A DNA stretch of 30,913 nt from an uncultured Rhodanobacteraceae bacterium (GTDB lineage Bacteria > Pseudomonadota > Gammaproteobacteria > Xanthomonadales > SZUA-5): contig CALEZI010000096.1 of the NCBI GenBank assembly GCA_937928755.1, positions 1-30,913 of the forward strand, given 5' to 3'. The position numbers were made by a program, and so were the translations under genes. This document shows, in pieces, positions 1 through 8,443 of this stretch (positions are counted from its first letter, which is position 1; every line of letters begins with the position of its first letter). The notes under the pieces are model-generated. The model was not told the origin of the DNA and did not search any database. It saw only the letters and a program-made list of their open reading frames with translations.

Positions 1-72
1 GCGGGGGCAGGATTTGAACCTGCGACCTTCGGGTTATGAGCCCGACGAGCTGCCTGACTGCTCCACCCCGCA
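1..72 (-). tRNA. Initiator tRNA-fMet (anticodon CAT), 3' end cut by window edge
   Basis: Read on the minus strand the segment folds as a tRNA with anticodon loop CTCATAA. The anticodon stem has three consecutive G-C pairs (GGG before the loop, CCC after it), the hallmark of bacterial initiator tRNA, and the D-stem has the initiator-type A11. The T arm GGTTCAAATCC is intact. The visible 72 nt match the E. coli initiator tRNA closely. The last five bases (position 72, discriminator and CCA) lie beyond the left edge. The 5' base read here is T rather than the C of E. coli; whether it is unpaired with base 72 cannot be seen. Confidence 0.95.
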
Positions 73-421
73 CCAGAAGCTGACCATAGTAGCGTGGAGA
101 AGATTCGATAGCAAGAGCGTGTGTCGGTCAAATGGGTGTTGTTGGTGTCGGTGTTGGAAAAGGCCGAGGCAGACATTCAATGCGGTCGCCGCCCGCGCAC
201 TTCCCGCAGCGATGCTCGGCCGATACGGGTGCTGTGGACGGGCGGTGCCGAGGAGCTGTCGAGGATGTTTCGAACGATTGCCCCCGGAACGCCTGCTCTG
301 TATCCAATCCAACACCATCACTAACAGCAACAACCAGCACCAACGGGTTGACCGATCGCAACCCGCAATCGGCAAACGCCGCTAATATCGTTGGCTGGCC
401 ATTCCAACTGTGGAGCTGATC
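73..421. other. Intergenic region between tRNA-fMet and gap
   Basis: I see no credible gene here; open frames on both strands lack family resemblance or a ribosome site. It must hold the divergent promoters of the tRNA and of gap. A TAATAT hexamer at 383-388 could be a -10 box for gap, but no good -35 lies 16-18 bases upstream (TTGACC at 348-353 is too far), so no promoter is called. A GGAG ribosome site at 412-415 serves gap. Confidence 0.5.
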
Positions 422-1432
422 ATGACTTTGCGCGTAGGTATCAACGGTTACGGTCGTATCGGTCGCAACATCATGCGAGCCGTTTACGAAGCGGGTCGGC
501 AGAACGAGATCCAGATTGTCGCGATCAACGATCTGGGTGACGCCAAGACCAATGCCCACTTGACCCAATACGACACGGCCCACGGGCGTTTTGCGGTCGA
601 AGTCGGTGTCGATGGCGATTCGATCATCGTCGGCGGCGATCGCATACGTGCGCTTGCCGAGCGCGATCCATCCAAGCTGCCCTGGGCTGACCTTGGTGTC
701 GATCTGGTGATGGAATGCACCGGGTTGTTCAACAGCAAGGCCAAGGGCGGTGCGCATCTGGCCGGTGGCGCGAAGAAGGTGCTGCTCTCGGCGCCGGGTG
801 GCAGCGATGTCGATGCCACCGTGGTCTACGGCGTCAATCACGACACGCTGCGCGCAGAGCACACGGTGGTCTCCAACGCCTCGTGCACGACCAACTGCCT
901 GGCGCCTTTGGCCAAGGTCCTGCATCAGGGCATCGGCATCACTCACGGCGTGATGACCACGATTCATGCCTACACCAACGATCAGGTGCTCACCGACGTC
1001 TATCACTCCGACCTGCGCCGTGCGCGTTCGGCGACCATGTCGCAGATCCCGACCAAGACCGGTGCGGCGGCGGCAGTCGGCCTGGTGCTGCCTGAGCTGA
1101 ATGGCAGACTCGATGGTTTCGCCATGCGCGTGCCGACCATCAACGTCTCGGTGGTCGATCTCAGTTTTGTGGCTGCGCGTGCGACGACCAACGACGAGAT
1201 CGATCAGTTGGTGCAGGCGGCCGCCGACGGCCCGCTGGCGGGCATTCTCGGGATCAATCGCAAGCCGCTGGTGTCGGTCGACTTCAACCACGATTCGCGC
1301 TCGTCGGTTTACGACGCCACCTTGACCAAGGTGATGGGCGGAACCCTGGTCAAGGTTTGTGCCTGGTACGACAACGAGTGGGGCTTCAGCAACCGCATGC
1401 TGGACACGGCGTTGGCGATGATGCGGGCTTGA
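422..1432 (+). CDS. gap: Type I glyceraldehyde-3-phosphate dehydrogenase
   Basis: This is the 336-residue cytoplasmic enzyme of glycolysis and gluconeogenesis. It oxidises glyceraldehyde-3-phosphate to 1,3-bisphosphoglycerate with NAD+ and phosphate. The N-terminal Rossmann motif GINGYGRIGR spans residues 6-15, with Asp37 (in AIND) at the position that usually selects NAD over NADP. The catalytic motif SNASCTTNC places the nucleophile at Cys155, and His182 (in TTIHAYTND) is the partner base. The C-terminal WYDNEWG motif is present. The ATG at 422 is preferred over an in-frame GTG at 410 because GGAG sits 6 bases upstream and the protein then begins like the family. It is transcribed alone, with a hairpin terminator downstream. 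It could be the glycolytic or a gluconeogenic paralog; sequence alone does not decide. Confidence 0.96.
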   Translation: MTLRVGINGYGRIGRNIMRAVYEAGRQNEIQIVAINDLGDAKTNAHLTQYDTAHGRFAVEVGVDGDSIIVGGDRIRALAERDPSKLPWADLGVDLVMECTGLFNSKAKGGAHLAGGAKKVLLSAPGGSDVDATVVYGVNHDTLRAEHTVVSNASCTTNCLAPLAKVLHQGIGITHGVMTTIHAYTNDQVLTDVYHSDLRRARSATMSQIPTKTGAAAAVGLVLPELNGRLDGFAMRVPTINVSVVDLSFVAARATTNDEIDQLVQAAADGPLAGILGINRKPLVSVDFNHDSRSSVYDATLTKVMGGTLVKVCAWYDNEWGFSNRMLDTALAMMRA

Positions 1433-1485
1433 CATTCGCCGCTTCCTTGCGGCGCATCAAGTCGCGGGGGTATGGAATCGCAGAC

Positions 1486-1516
1486 AACGGCGCCAGTGGC
1501 GCCGTTTGTCTTTGTT
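1486..1516 (+). terminator. Rho-independent terminator after gap
   Basis: A perfect 9-bp stem AACGGCGCC / GGCGCCGTT with loop AGT (1486-1506) is followed by a T-rich tail TGTCTTTGTT. The stem can extend outward with one bulged T (AGAC/GTCT). It lies 54 bases after the gap stop codon. Confidence 0.85.
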
Positions 1517-1578
1517 ACAGCTTGTTCCAGGAATGTTGCGGTGCAGCATAAGTGCTTGTTTTGAACGTTAGTTTTGTG

Positions 1579-1608
1579 TTGCGTTCGGTTGACGGCACTA
1601 CTTATCAT
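1579..1608 (+). promoter_or_regulatory. Possible sigma70 promoter for the lipase-DUF1302-DUF1329 genes
   Basis: TTGCGT at 1579-1584 and TATCAT at 1603-1608 are separated by 18 bases and lie between the gap terminator and the start codon at 1654. The -10 matches five of six consensus bases and the -35 is weaker. This is a by-eye call. Confidence 0.35.
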
Positions 1609-1653
1609 CGGTCTGTCTCAACCCTGTCCCAATTACTGAAAAGGAATCCGCGC

Positions 1654-3855
1654 ATGCACCTCCAGCGGCTCGTTCCACTGGCAATCGCCGGTCTCCTGTT
1701 GGGCGCCTGCTCCGGCAGCAGCAACAGCCCGCGGGCCACTCCGCAGCCACCCGCGACGAATACCAATGGTTCGTTCGTCAGCGGCATCATGACCGCACGC
1801 TTCGACCCGACGGCGGCGGTGATCCCATTCCCGAACAATTTGTTGAGCCAGGGTTCGCGCGATCTGACGATCAACGCGCCGGTGGCCAACCCGGCCAATT
1901 TTGGTGATCCGGCGGTCGCGTTGAATGCGCTCGATGGATTCAGTACCTCCGCGCCATGGACCATGTCGTTCTCGGCAGCGATCGCGCCTGCAAGCCTGGT
2001 GGGCGGGAACACGGTGCGCATGTTCGAGGTGCAGATCGTCACCTCGGGTCCGGCCACCGGTGCCGTTCAGCGTGTGGTTCGCGAACTCGCGTCGCCTGCG
2101 GAGTTCGTTCCGGCCGTGGCCACGACCGATGCCACCGGGCGTACCCTGGCCGTAGTCCCGACCCGCCCGCTGGAAGAACTGAAGTCCTACATGGTGGTCG
2201 TCACCAAGGGCGTCACCGACACCGCCGGCAATAACGCGACGCCTGACCAGACCTATTTCCTCGCCCAGCGCACCTCGCCGCTGGCATCTGGAACCGGTGC
2301 TTCTTGTGTATCGCTGGAGCCGTTGTTGCCGGCGAGCACCACTTGCGCGCTGGAGCCGCTGCGTGCCCTGACCAACACCTTCGAGGCGGCTGCCGCTTCG
2401 GCTGGCGTCGTGCGTAGCGACATCGTCGTCTCCTGGGTCGCCAATACCCAGGGCGTGACGCCGACGTTGCGCGCACTGCGCACGGTGGCCACACCGAAGA
2501 CAACGCGTTTCGCGTTCAGCGGCTTGACCACCGCCGCAGCGGGGTTGCCGCCGATCGCCGACATCTATATCGGCACGATCGATCTGCCTTATTACCTGAC
2601 GGCTCCGGGTACTGGATCGCCAGCGGCGCCGGCAAGCTCGGTGCTGACCGGTTTCTGGAAGGCCGCGCCGGGTGGTTACGTGCCGCCGTTCAATGCGCTC
2701 GGGCTCGATCCGACGTCGACCAACGTGACGGTTGCCAATCCATTCCCGGTTGCGACCACCACGGTGACCGTTCCGGTGCTGGTCACGTTGCCCAATGCGG
2801 CTTCGGGCCGTGCGCGGCCCGATGCGGGCTGGCCGGTGGTGATGTTCCAGCATGGTGTAACGCGCAACCGCTGTGACATGCTGGCCATTTCGGCAACCAT
2901 GGCGCAGGCCGGTTTTGCGGTGGTGGCGATCGACCAACCGTTGCACGGCGCTTCGCCGACTTCGACCACCGACGCCTGCCGTCCCTTCCATGTCGGCGGC
3001 ACACCGTTCGCCCAGCTCGGCGCGCGCGAACGTACCTTCGACGTCGATCTGATCAACAACACCACCGGCGCCCCGGGACCTGATGGTGTGGTCGACGCCA
3101 GCGGCGCGCACTCGATCAACCTGCAGAGCCTGCTGACCTCGCGCGACAACCTGCGTCAGGCCGAGGCTGATCTGTCGGTCGTTGCGGTGACTATCCCGAC
3201 GATGGACGTGAACGGCAACCAGGTGCCGGACTTCGATGGTTCGCGCATCGTGTTCGTCGGTCAGTCGTTGGGCAGCATCGCTGGCACCGCGTTCATGGCC
3301 ATCGAACCGACGGTGAATGTGGGTGTGCTGAGCGTCCCGGGCGGCCAGATTGCTTACATGTTGAACGGTAGCCCGACCTTCGGCCCGCGCATCCGCGCCG
3401 GCATTTCCGCAGGTTCAGGCATTCCGCAGACCGACCCGCGCTTCCCCGGAACGCTGGGACAGTTCCTGTTGATCACCCAGACGGTGATCGATTCGGCTGA
3501 CCCGATCAACTATGCACGACTGACGGCCAGCGAGCGCATTTTGCTGCACGAAGTGGTCGGCGGTGGAGACGTGTTGCCGGATCAGGTGATTCCGAATACC
3601 GTCGCGGGCGCTCCGCTGGCCGGCACCGAGCCGCTGATTGCAGCGATGGGCCTTTCGACGATCACGGCAAGCACCGCCAACCCGAATGGCATCCGTGGCG
3701 CGGTCCGCTTCATCAAGGGCGACCATGGGTCGTTGTTGTCGCCAGCAGCTTCGGCAGCTGCCACTGTTGAGATGCAGACACAGATGGCTGCAATGCTCGC
3801 CACTGGCGGCACGCAGGTCCCGGTTACCGATTCCTCGGTGATCCGCACGCAGTAA
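1654..3855 (+). CDS. VolA-type lipase/lysophospholipase lipoprotein
   Basis: This 733-residue lipoprotein is predicted to be a surface or outer-membrane esterase acting on lipids. The N-terminus is a lipoprotein signal with lipobox LGAC (residues 16-19, Cys19 acylated). Residues about 45-130 resemble the bacterial virulence-factor lipase N-terminal domain (FDP...IPFPNNLL, ALNALDGFST). An alpha/beta hydrolase domain follows: oxyanion-region FQHGVTRNR, nucleophile elbow GQSLG with Ser538, and a likely catalytic His691 in GDHGSLL. Vibrio VolA and Aeromonas Pla/Lip proteins have this build. The start at 1654 is chosen because AAGGA lies 8 bases upstream and the lipoprotein signal begins there; a longer in-frame extension has no signal sense. 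Only 40 bases separate it from the DUF1302 gene, suggesting one transcript. Substrate is not determined. Confidence 0.82.
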   Translation: MHLQRLVPLAIAGLLLGACSGSSNSPRATPQPPATNTNGSFVSGIMTARFDPTAAVIPFPNNLLSQGSRDLTINAPVANPANFGDPAVALNALDGFSTSAPWTMSFSAAIAPASLVGGNTVRMFEVQIVTSGPATGAVQRVVRELASPAEFVPAVATTDATGRTLAVVPTRPLEELKSYMVVVTKGVTDTAGNNATPDQTYFLAQRTSPLASGTGASCVSLEPLLPASTTCALEPLRALTNTFEAAAASAGVVRSDIVVSWVANTQGVTPTLRALRTVATPKTTRFAFSGLTTAAAGLPPIADIYIGTIDLPYYLTAPGTGSPAAPASSVLTGFWKAAPGGYVPPFNALGLDPTSTNVTVANPFPVATTTVTVPVLVTLPNAASGRARPDAGWPVVMFQHGVTRNRCDMLAISATMAQAGFAVVAIDQPLHGASPTSTTDACRPFHVGGTPFAQLGARERTFDVDLINNTTGAPGPDGVVDASGAHSINLQSLLTSRDNLRQAEADLSVVAVTIPTMDVNGNQVPDFDGSRIVFVGQSLGSIAGTAFMAIEPTVNVGVLSVPGGQIAYMLNGSPTFGPRIRAGISAGSGIPQTDPRFPGTLGQFLLITQTVIDSADPINYARLTASERILLHEVVGGGDVLPDQVIPNTVAGAPLAGTEPLIAAMGLSTITASTANPNGIRGAVRFIKGDHGSLLSPAASAAATVEMQTQMAAMLATGGTQVPVTDSSVIRTQ

Positions 3856-3895
3856 TGCTCTCGACGCGAATACCGGATTGACTATGGAGACCACA

Positions 3896-5815
3896 ATGAA
3901 GCTCACCGGAACTCCCCGCGCGCCGAAGCACCGCGTGCTCACGGCTGCCGTAACCCTCGCACTGGCTGCGAGTGCCGTGCCGGCGCTGGCAGCCGAATAC
4001 ACCAACGGCGACTTTTCGCTGACGACGTCGCACAATTTCAGTTATGGCATCCAGTCGCGGGTCGAGGAAATCGACAACGACCTGATCGGCAAGGCCAACC
4101 TGTTCACGCCAGTGCCGCCGTCGGCGGCCATCCCCACCGGCATCCCGTTCCCCGCGGCCTTGCCGAACGCGACCCAGCGCACGCTGCCAGGTCGTTTCTC
4201 GGTCAACAGCGATGACGGCAACCGCAAATGGCAAGAAGGCGACGTTTTCAGCAACGCCATCAAGTGGACCGGCGAACTGGCCTGGCAGTACGGCGAACAC
4301 TGGGGCGGGTTCATGCGCGCCACCTCGTTCTACGACTTCGAGAACCAGCGCCGCGACGACATTTCCGATCTGGCCAAGGAAAAAGTCGGCAAGGACACCC
4401 AGTTGCTGGATTTCTTCGTTTACAGCAACTTCCAGATGGGCGAGGTCGACAGTACGGTCCGACTGGGGCGCCAGGTGGTCAGTTGGGGTGAGAGTACGTT
4501 CATCCAGGGTGGCATCAACGTCATCAACCCGATCGACGTGTCCAAGTTGCGCGTGGCGGGTGCCGAGCTGAAGGAAGCCTTCCTGCCGATCGACATGCTG
4601 CACACCAGCTTCAGCTTCAACGAGAACCTGTCGATCGAAGCCTTGTACATGACCGAGTTCGAGATCACCGAGCCGGAGCCGTCGGGTACCTATTTCAGCA
4701 CCAATGACTTCGCTGCGCTGGGTGGCGAGTACGTGATGCTGAACTTTGGCCTGGTGCCGGAGCCGATCGACTTCGCTTCCTGCCCGGCGATTCTTGCCGG
4801 ACAGAATCCGCTGGGTCTGGATCCGTTCACGCTGGCGATCCAGCGCACCGGAGCCTGCGCGGCCGCAGTGCCGCGCTCAGCAGACCGATATGCCAGCGAG
4901 AGCGGGCAGTATGGCCTTGCGATGCGCTACTTCTCGCCAGAACTCAACAACACCGAGTTCGCGTTGTATTACCTGAACTACCACAGCCGTGTGCCGGTGT
5001 TGTCGGGTACCAGCGTCACCAACTCCAACGCCAACTCCGCACGCTACTTCGCCGAGTATCCAGAGGACATCGAACTTTACGGTTTCAGCTTCAACACCAC
5101 ACTCGAGAGCACCGGTATCGCGTTGCAGGGCGAGCTCAGCTACCGCCCGAACGTGCCACTGCAGATCGATGACGTGGAACTGTTGTTCACTGCACTCAGT
5201 CCGCTGAATTCCATCATTCCGCAGCCGGTCAATCGCTTCATCAGCCAACTCGGCAGCGTGGGTCCCGGCGAGTACGTGCGCGGTTGGGAGCGCCACGAAC
5301 TGAGCCAGTTCCAGTTCACCGCGACCAAGGTCTTCGGGCCGGAAAACTGGATCGGCGCCGACCAGATTTCTTCGGTGCTCGAAATGGGCTTCACCAAGGT
5401 CTGGGATCTGCCGAACGAAAACGTGATGCGTTACCAGGGCGATGGTACCGACACCGGCGGCGGCCCGGATTTCCTCACCGGCGCATTTCGTAACCCGATG
5501 ACCCTCAACGACGGTTTCGCGACCTCATTCTCGTGGGGCTATCGACTGGCCGCGCGTGCTGACTACAACAACGCCTTTGGCTCGCCGTTCACGCTCTCGC
5601 CGCGTTTCGCGTTTGCGCACGACGTCAATGGCACCACGCCGGGTCCGGGCGGCAATTTCATTGAGGACCGCAAGTCGCTGACGGTCGGCGTCGAGGCCAA
5701 CTACTTGAACGAGTGGTCATTCGATGTCAGCTACACGAGCTTCTTCGGTGCAGGCGATTTCAATCTGATCAACGACCGCGATTTCGTTGCCTTCACGGCG
5801 CGATACCAGTTCTGA
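3896..5815 (+). CDS. DUF1302 family outer-membrane beta-barrel protein
   Basis: This 639-residue exported protein belongs to the DUF1302 family. A signal peptide covers residues 1-32 (basic start, hydrophobic stretch, ALA cleavage site). The mature part alternates polar and aromatic residues as in outer-membrane barrels and ends in FTARYQF, whose terminal Phe is the classic barrel-assembly signal. The start at 3896 has GGAG 6 bases upstream; an upstream ATG at 3884 is in frame but lacks a comparable site. DUF1302 proteins almost always travel with DUF1329 proteins, as here (next gene, 26 bases on), and the pair is found near genes for using hydrophobic substrates in Proteobacteria. The channel function is an inference. 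Confidence 0.88.
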   Translation: MKLTGTPRAPKHRVLTAAVTLALAASAVPALAAEYTNGDFSLTTSHNFSYGIQSRVEEIDNDLIGKANLFTPVPPSAAIPTGIPFPAALPNATQRTLPGRFSVNSDDGNRKWQEGDVFSNAIKWTGELAWQYGEHWGGFMRATSFYDFENQRRDDISDLAKEKVGKDTQLLDFFVYSNFQMGEVDSTVRLGRQVVSWGESTFIQGGINVINPIDVSKLRVAGAELKEAFLPIDMLHTSFSFNENLSIEALYMTEFEITEPEPSGTYFSTNDFAALGGEYVMLNFGLVPEPIDFASCPAILAGQNPLGLDPFTLAIQRTGACAAAVPRSADRYASESGQYGLAMRYFSPELNNTEFALYYLNYHSRVPVLSGTSVTNSNANSARYFAEYPEDIELYGFSFNTTLESTGIALQGELSYRPNVPLQIDDVELLFTALSPLNSIIPQPVNRFISQLGSVGPGEYVRGWERHELSQFQFTATKVFGPENWIGADQISSVLEMGFTKVWDLPNENVMRYQGDGTDTGGGPDFLTGAFRNPMTLNDGFATSFSWGYRLAARADYNNAFGSPFTLSPRFAFAHDVNGTTPGPGGNFIEDRKSLTVGVEANYLNEWSFDVSYTSFFGAGDFNLINDRDFVAFTARYQF

Positions 5816-5841
5816 TCTTGTCGACAGGAAGGGAGAGCAAC

Positions 5842-7200
5842 ATGACTACGGGTAAAATGCGCGTGTTGGGCGCGATTGTTGGCCTGTCGCTGGCGGCTGG
5901 GTTGCAGGCGGGTGTCCCGCAGGCCCAGGCGGATCGGTTGGGCAGGGACTTGACGCCAGTGGGCGCCGAGAAGGCAGGCAACAAGGAAGGCACTATTCCG
6001 GCATGGGAAGGCGGCATCACCAAGCCGCCGGCCAGTTACAAGTTGGGCGATTTCCACCCGGATCCTTTCACCGGCGATTCGGCGTCGTTGACCATCAATC
6101 AAGGCAACTACAAGGACTACTCGGCGAAGTTGTCGGTTGGCCACTCGGCCATGTTTGCCAAGTATCCGACGTTCAAAATGGACGTCTACCCGACCCGGCG
6201 CAGCGCGTCCTATTCCGACCGTATCTACGCGGCAACCAAGAAGAACGCGGTGACCGCCAAGATGATCGGGCAGGGTGCCGGCGTGGAAGACGTGGCCGAA
6301 GGCATTCCGTTCCCGATTCCCCAGGACGGCTATCAGGTCATCTGGAACCACAAGCTGAAGTATCGCGGCGTTGCCGTCAAGCGCTGGGCAAATCAGGCTG
6401 CGCCCACCGCGAATGGCGCGTTCATTCCGGTACGCATTCGCGAAGAAGTGCTCGGTCTTTACTGGAAAGAAGGCAATACCATTGCCGATATCAACAACGT
6501 CCTGACCTATTTCTATCAGGAAGTGCTGGCACCTGCGCGTCTCGCCGGCAGCGTATTGCTGGTCCACGAAACCTTGAATCAAGAGGCTCAGGCCCGCAAC
6601 GCCTGGGTTTACAACCCCGGTCAGCGGCGCGTGCGCAAGGCGCCAAACGTCGCTTATGACAATCCAGGCACTGCTTCGGATGGCCTGCGCACCAATGACA
6701 TGTTCGACATGTTCAATGGCGCCATGGACCGCTTCGACTGGAAACTGGTCGGCAAGCGCGAGTTGTACGTGCCCTACAACAACTACAAGATTCACGCCAA
6801 GGGTCTGGATTACAAGGACATCATCAAGCCAGGTCACGTCAATCCCGACCTGATGCGTTACGAGCTGCATCGCGTGTGGGTGGTGGACGCCACGCTCAAG
6901 CAAGGGTTCCGTCACATCAACAAGCGTCGTACCTTCTATCTCGATGAAGACAGCTGGCAGATCCTGATGGTCGATCATTACGACAGCCAGAATCAGTTGT
7001 GGCGTTTCAGCGAAGCGGCGGTCATCAACTTCTATGATCAGCCAGTGCTCTGGACCACTCTGGAAACCCACTACGATCTGAAGTCGGGTCGCTATATCGC
7101 CTCCGGTATCGACAACATGGAGACGGCGGTCGATTTCTCGTTCCAGACCTCGCCGGACAATTTCTCACCGCAAGCCCTGCGTAGCCGCGGCGTCCGCTGA
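5842..7200 (+). CDS. DUF1329 family periplasmic protein (LolB-like fold)
   Basis: This 452-residue protein has a cleavable signal peptide ending near residue 30 (VPQAQA before DRLG). The DUF1329 opening is clear: a DRLG-LTPVGAEKAGN segment followed by GTIPAWEGG at about residues 49-57. The family is structurally related, as far as known, to lipoprotein-carrier folds of the LolA/LolB type, which suggests binding of a lipid-like ligand in the periplasm. There is no lipobox here. GGGAG lies 6 bases before the ATG at 5842; an internal ATG at 5857 would shorten the signal n-region only. It sits between its DUF1302 partner and a strong hairpin at 7217 that separates it from the BNR and MMPL genes. 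The ligand is unknown. Confidence 0.88.
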   Translation: MTTGKMRVLGAIVGLSLAAGLQAGVPQAQADRLGRDLTPVGAEKAGNKEGTIPAWEGGITKPPASYKLGDFHPDPFTGDSASLTINQGNYKDYSAKLSVGHSAMFAKYPTFKMDVYPTRRSASYSDRIYAATKKNAVTAKMIGQGAGVEDVAEGIPFPIPQDGYQVIWNHKLKYRGVAVKRWANQAAPTANGAFIPVRIREEVLGLYWKEGNTIADINNVLTYFYQEVLAPARLAGSVLLVHETLNQEAQARNAWVYNPGQRRVRKAPNVAYDNPGTASDGLRTNDMFDMFNGAMDRFDWKLVGKRELYVPYNNYKIHAKGLDYKDIIKPGHVNPDLMRYELHRVWVVDATLKQGFRHINKRRTFYLDEDSWQILMVDHYDSQNQLWRFSEAAVINFYDQPVLWTTLETHYDLKSGRYIASGIDNMETAVDFSFQTSPDNFSPQALRSRGVR

Positions 7201-7216
7201 GCGATACTGACTGCAG

Positions 7217-7258
7217 CGCCAGCCGGGGCCGTGTGTCCCGGCTGGCGTTTGCATTTTT
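7217..7258 (+). terminator. Hairpin terminator or attenuator between DUF1329 and BNR genes
   Basis: An 11-bp perfect stem CGCCAGCCGGG / CCCGGCTGGCG with a 9-base loop is followed by TTTGCATTTTT. It starts 16 bases after the DUF1329 stop. It should end or reduce transcription before the BNR gene, so the two halves of the cluster may be expressed at different levels. Confidence 0.75.
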
Positions 7259-7329
7259 GGGTGCACCGGCGCAGTAGCGCTGGCAGGCGCGTTCCGACCC
7301 ATGAACACGGCCGATTCGAGGGGAAGCGA

Positions 7330-8430
7330 ATGAGGCATCGAGACTCCCGCGACTGGCGGCTTTTGCCGATGGTCGCACTGTTAACCACGATTGTTGCTTC
7401 TGCTGCATCAGCGCAGGAAGGAACAACCCCAGCAACCACTTCTGCCACAGTGCCCTGGCCGGATCCGGTGACTGCGCCGGCGGAGATCCTCGACATCGAG
7501 CGCATCCGGAAGTCGCTGATGCTGGATGGCGCCAATGCGCGCGATCGTGCCGTAGTGGTCGGCGACCGTGGGCACATTCTCGTATCCGAGTCGCGTTCCG
7601 AGTGGCGTCAGGTTCCGGTACCCACCCGTGTGATGCTGACAGCGGTGGATGCGGTCGACAATTCCGTCTGGGCAGTCGGCCACGACCAGGTCATCGTCTT
7701 CAGCGCCGATGGTGGACTGACCTGGACCATGCAGCATCATGATGCTTCCAGCGACGGTCCGCTGCTCGACGTGCTGTTTCTCGACGGCCAGCGGGGTTTC
7801 GCGATCGGCGCCTACGGCCAGTTCCTCTCGACCGTCGACTCCGGAGCGACCTGGACGGTACAGCGGATCAGCGACCGCACGGCTGCGGCCACCCCCGCAG
7901 CGGTCGCGGATGATGATGAGATGCTCGACGACGACTCCGATCTCGCCAGCACCGACATGGGTGAGGACGAAGGCGACCCGCACCTGAACGCGATTGCGCG
8001 CACCCGCAGTGGCATGCTGATCGTGGGCGAAGCGGGCGCCACCTACCGCTCGATCGACGACGGTGCCACATGGACTCGCGGCGATCTGCCGTACGAAGGT
8101 TCCATGTTCGGAGCGATCGCCCTCGATGACGACAGTGTCGTCACTTTCGGTCTGCGCGGAAATGCCTTCTCCACCAGCGACCTCGGCCTGACCTGGCGAG
8201 CGCTGCAAACCGGCACCGAGGCCAGCTTGCTAGGCGGGGCGCCGGTGTCGGGTGGGCGCGCCGTCATCGTGGGAGCCAGCGGCACGGTTTTGTTGCTGCC
8301 ATCCGGTTCTGGTCAGTTGCGTGGTTACACATTCTCGGATGGTGGCGTGATGAGCGGTGTGCTGCCGATCAGCGAAACCGAGTTCCTCACCTTTGGCGAG
8401 AATGGTCTCGCCCCCTACCAGCCTAACTAA
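7330..8430 (+). CDS. YCF48/BNR-repeat periplasmic beta-propeller protein
   Basis: This 366-residue exported protein has a signal peptide (cleavage after ASA, before QEG, near residue 33). It resembles the YCF48/Hcf136 photosystem-assembly propeller family. At least four Asp-box (BNR) motifs of form S-x-D-x-G-x-T-W are visible at about residues 125 (SADGGLTW), 168 (TVDSGATW), 241 (SIDDGATW) and 282 (TSDLGLTW). Residues 194-216 form a strongly acidic loop (14 Asp/Glu) inserted between blades. GAGG lies 8 bases before the ATG at 7330. The gene ends 13 bases before the MMPL gene, so the two are almost certainly cotranscribed. In this non-photosynthetic setting, it is probably a periplasmic partner or scaffold of the MMPL permease; that role is inferred from conserved neighbourhood only. 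Confidence 0.85.
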   Translation: MRHRDSRDWRLLPMVALLTTIVASAASAQEGTTPATTSATVPWPDPVTAPAEILDIERIRKSLMLDGANARDRAVVVGDRGHILVSESRSEWRQVPVPTRVMLTAVDAVDNSVWAVGHDQVIVFSADGGLTWTMQHHDASSDGPLLDVLFLDGQRGFAIGAYGQFLSTVDSGATWTVQRISDRTAAATPAAVADDDEMLDDDSDLASTDMGEDEGDPHLNAIARTRSGMLIVGEAGATYRSIDDGATWTRGDLPYEGSMFGAIALDDDSVVTFGLRGNAFSTSDLGLTWRALQTGTEASLLGGAPVSGGRAVIVGASGTVLLLPSGSGQLRGYTFSDGGVMSGVLPISETEFLTFGENGLAPYQPN

Positions 8431-8443
8431 GCGGGAGTAAACC

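Noticed and set aside
348..388. Promoter TTGACC...TAATAT for gap
   Set aside because: The two hexamers are 29 bases apart, too far for a sigma70 promoter.
128..1435. Long minus-strand open frame opposite gap
   Set aside because: It is antisense to an unmistakable GAPDH gene, has a His/Arg-rich composition typical of reverse frames in GC-rich DNA and no ribosome site.
1589..1608. TTGACG as -35 for the lipase gene
   Set aside because: Only 8 bases separate it from TATCAT; TTGCGT 18 bases upstream of TATCAT fits better.
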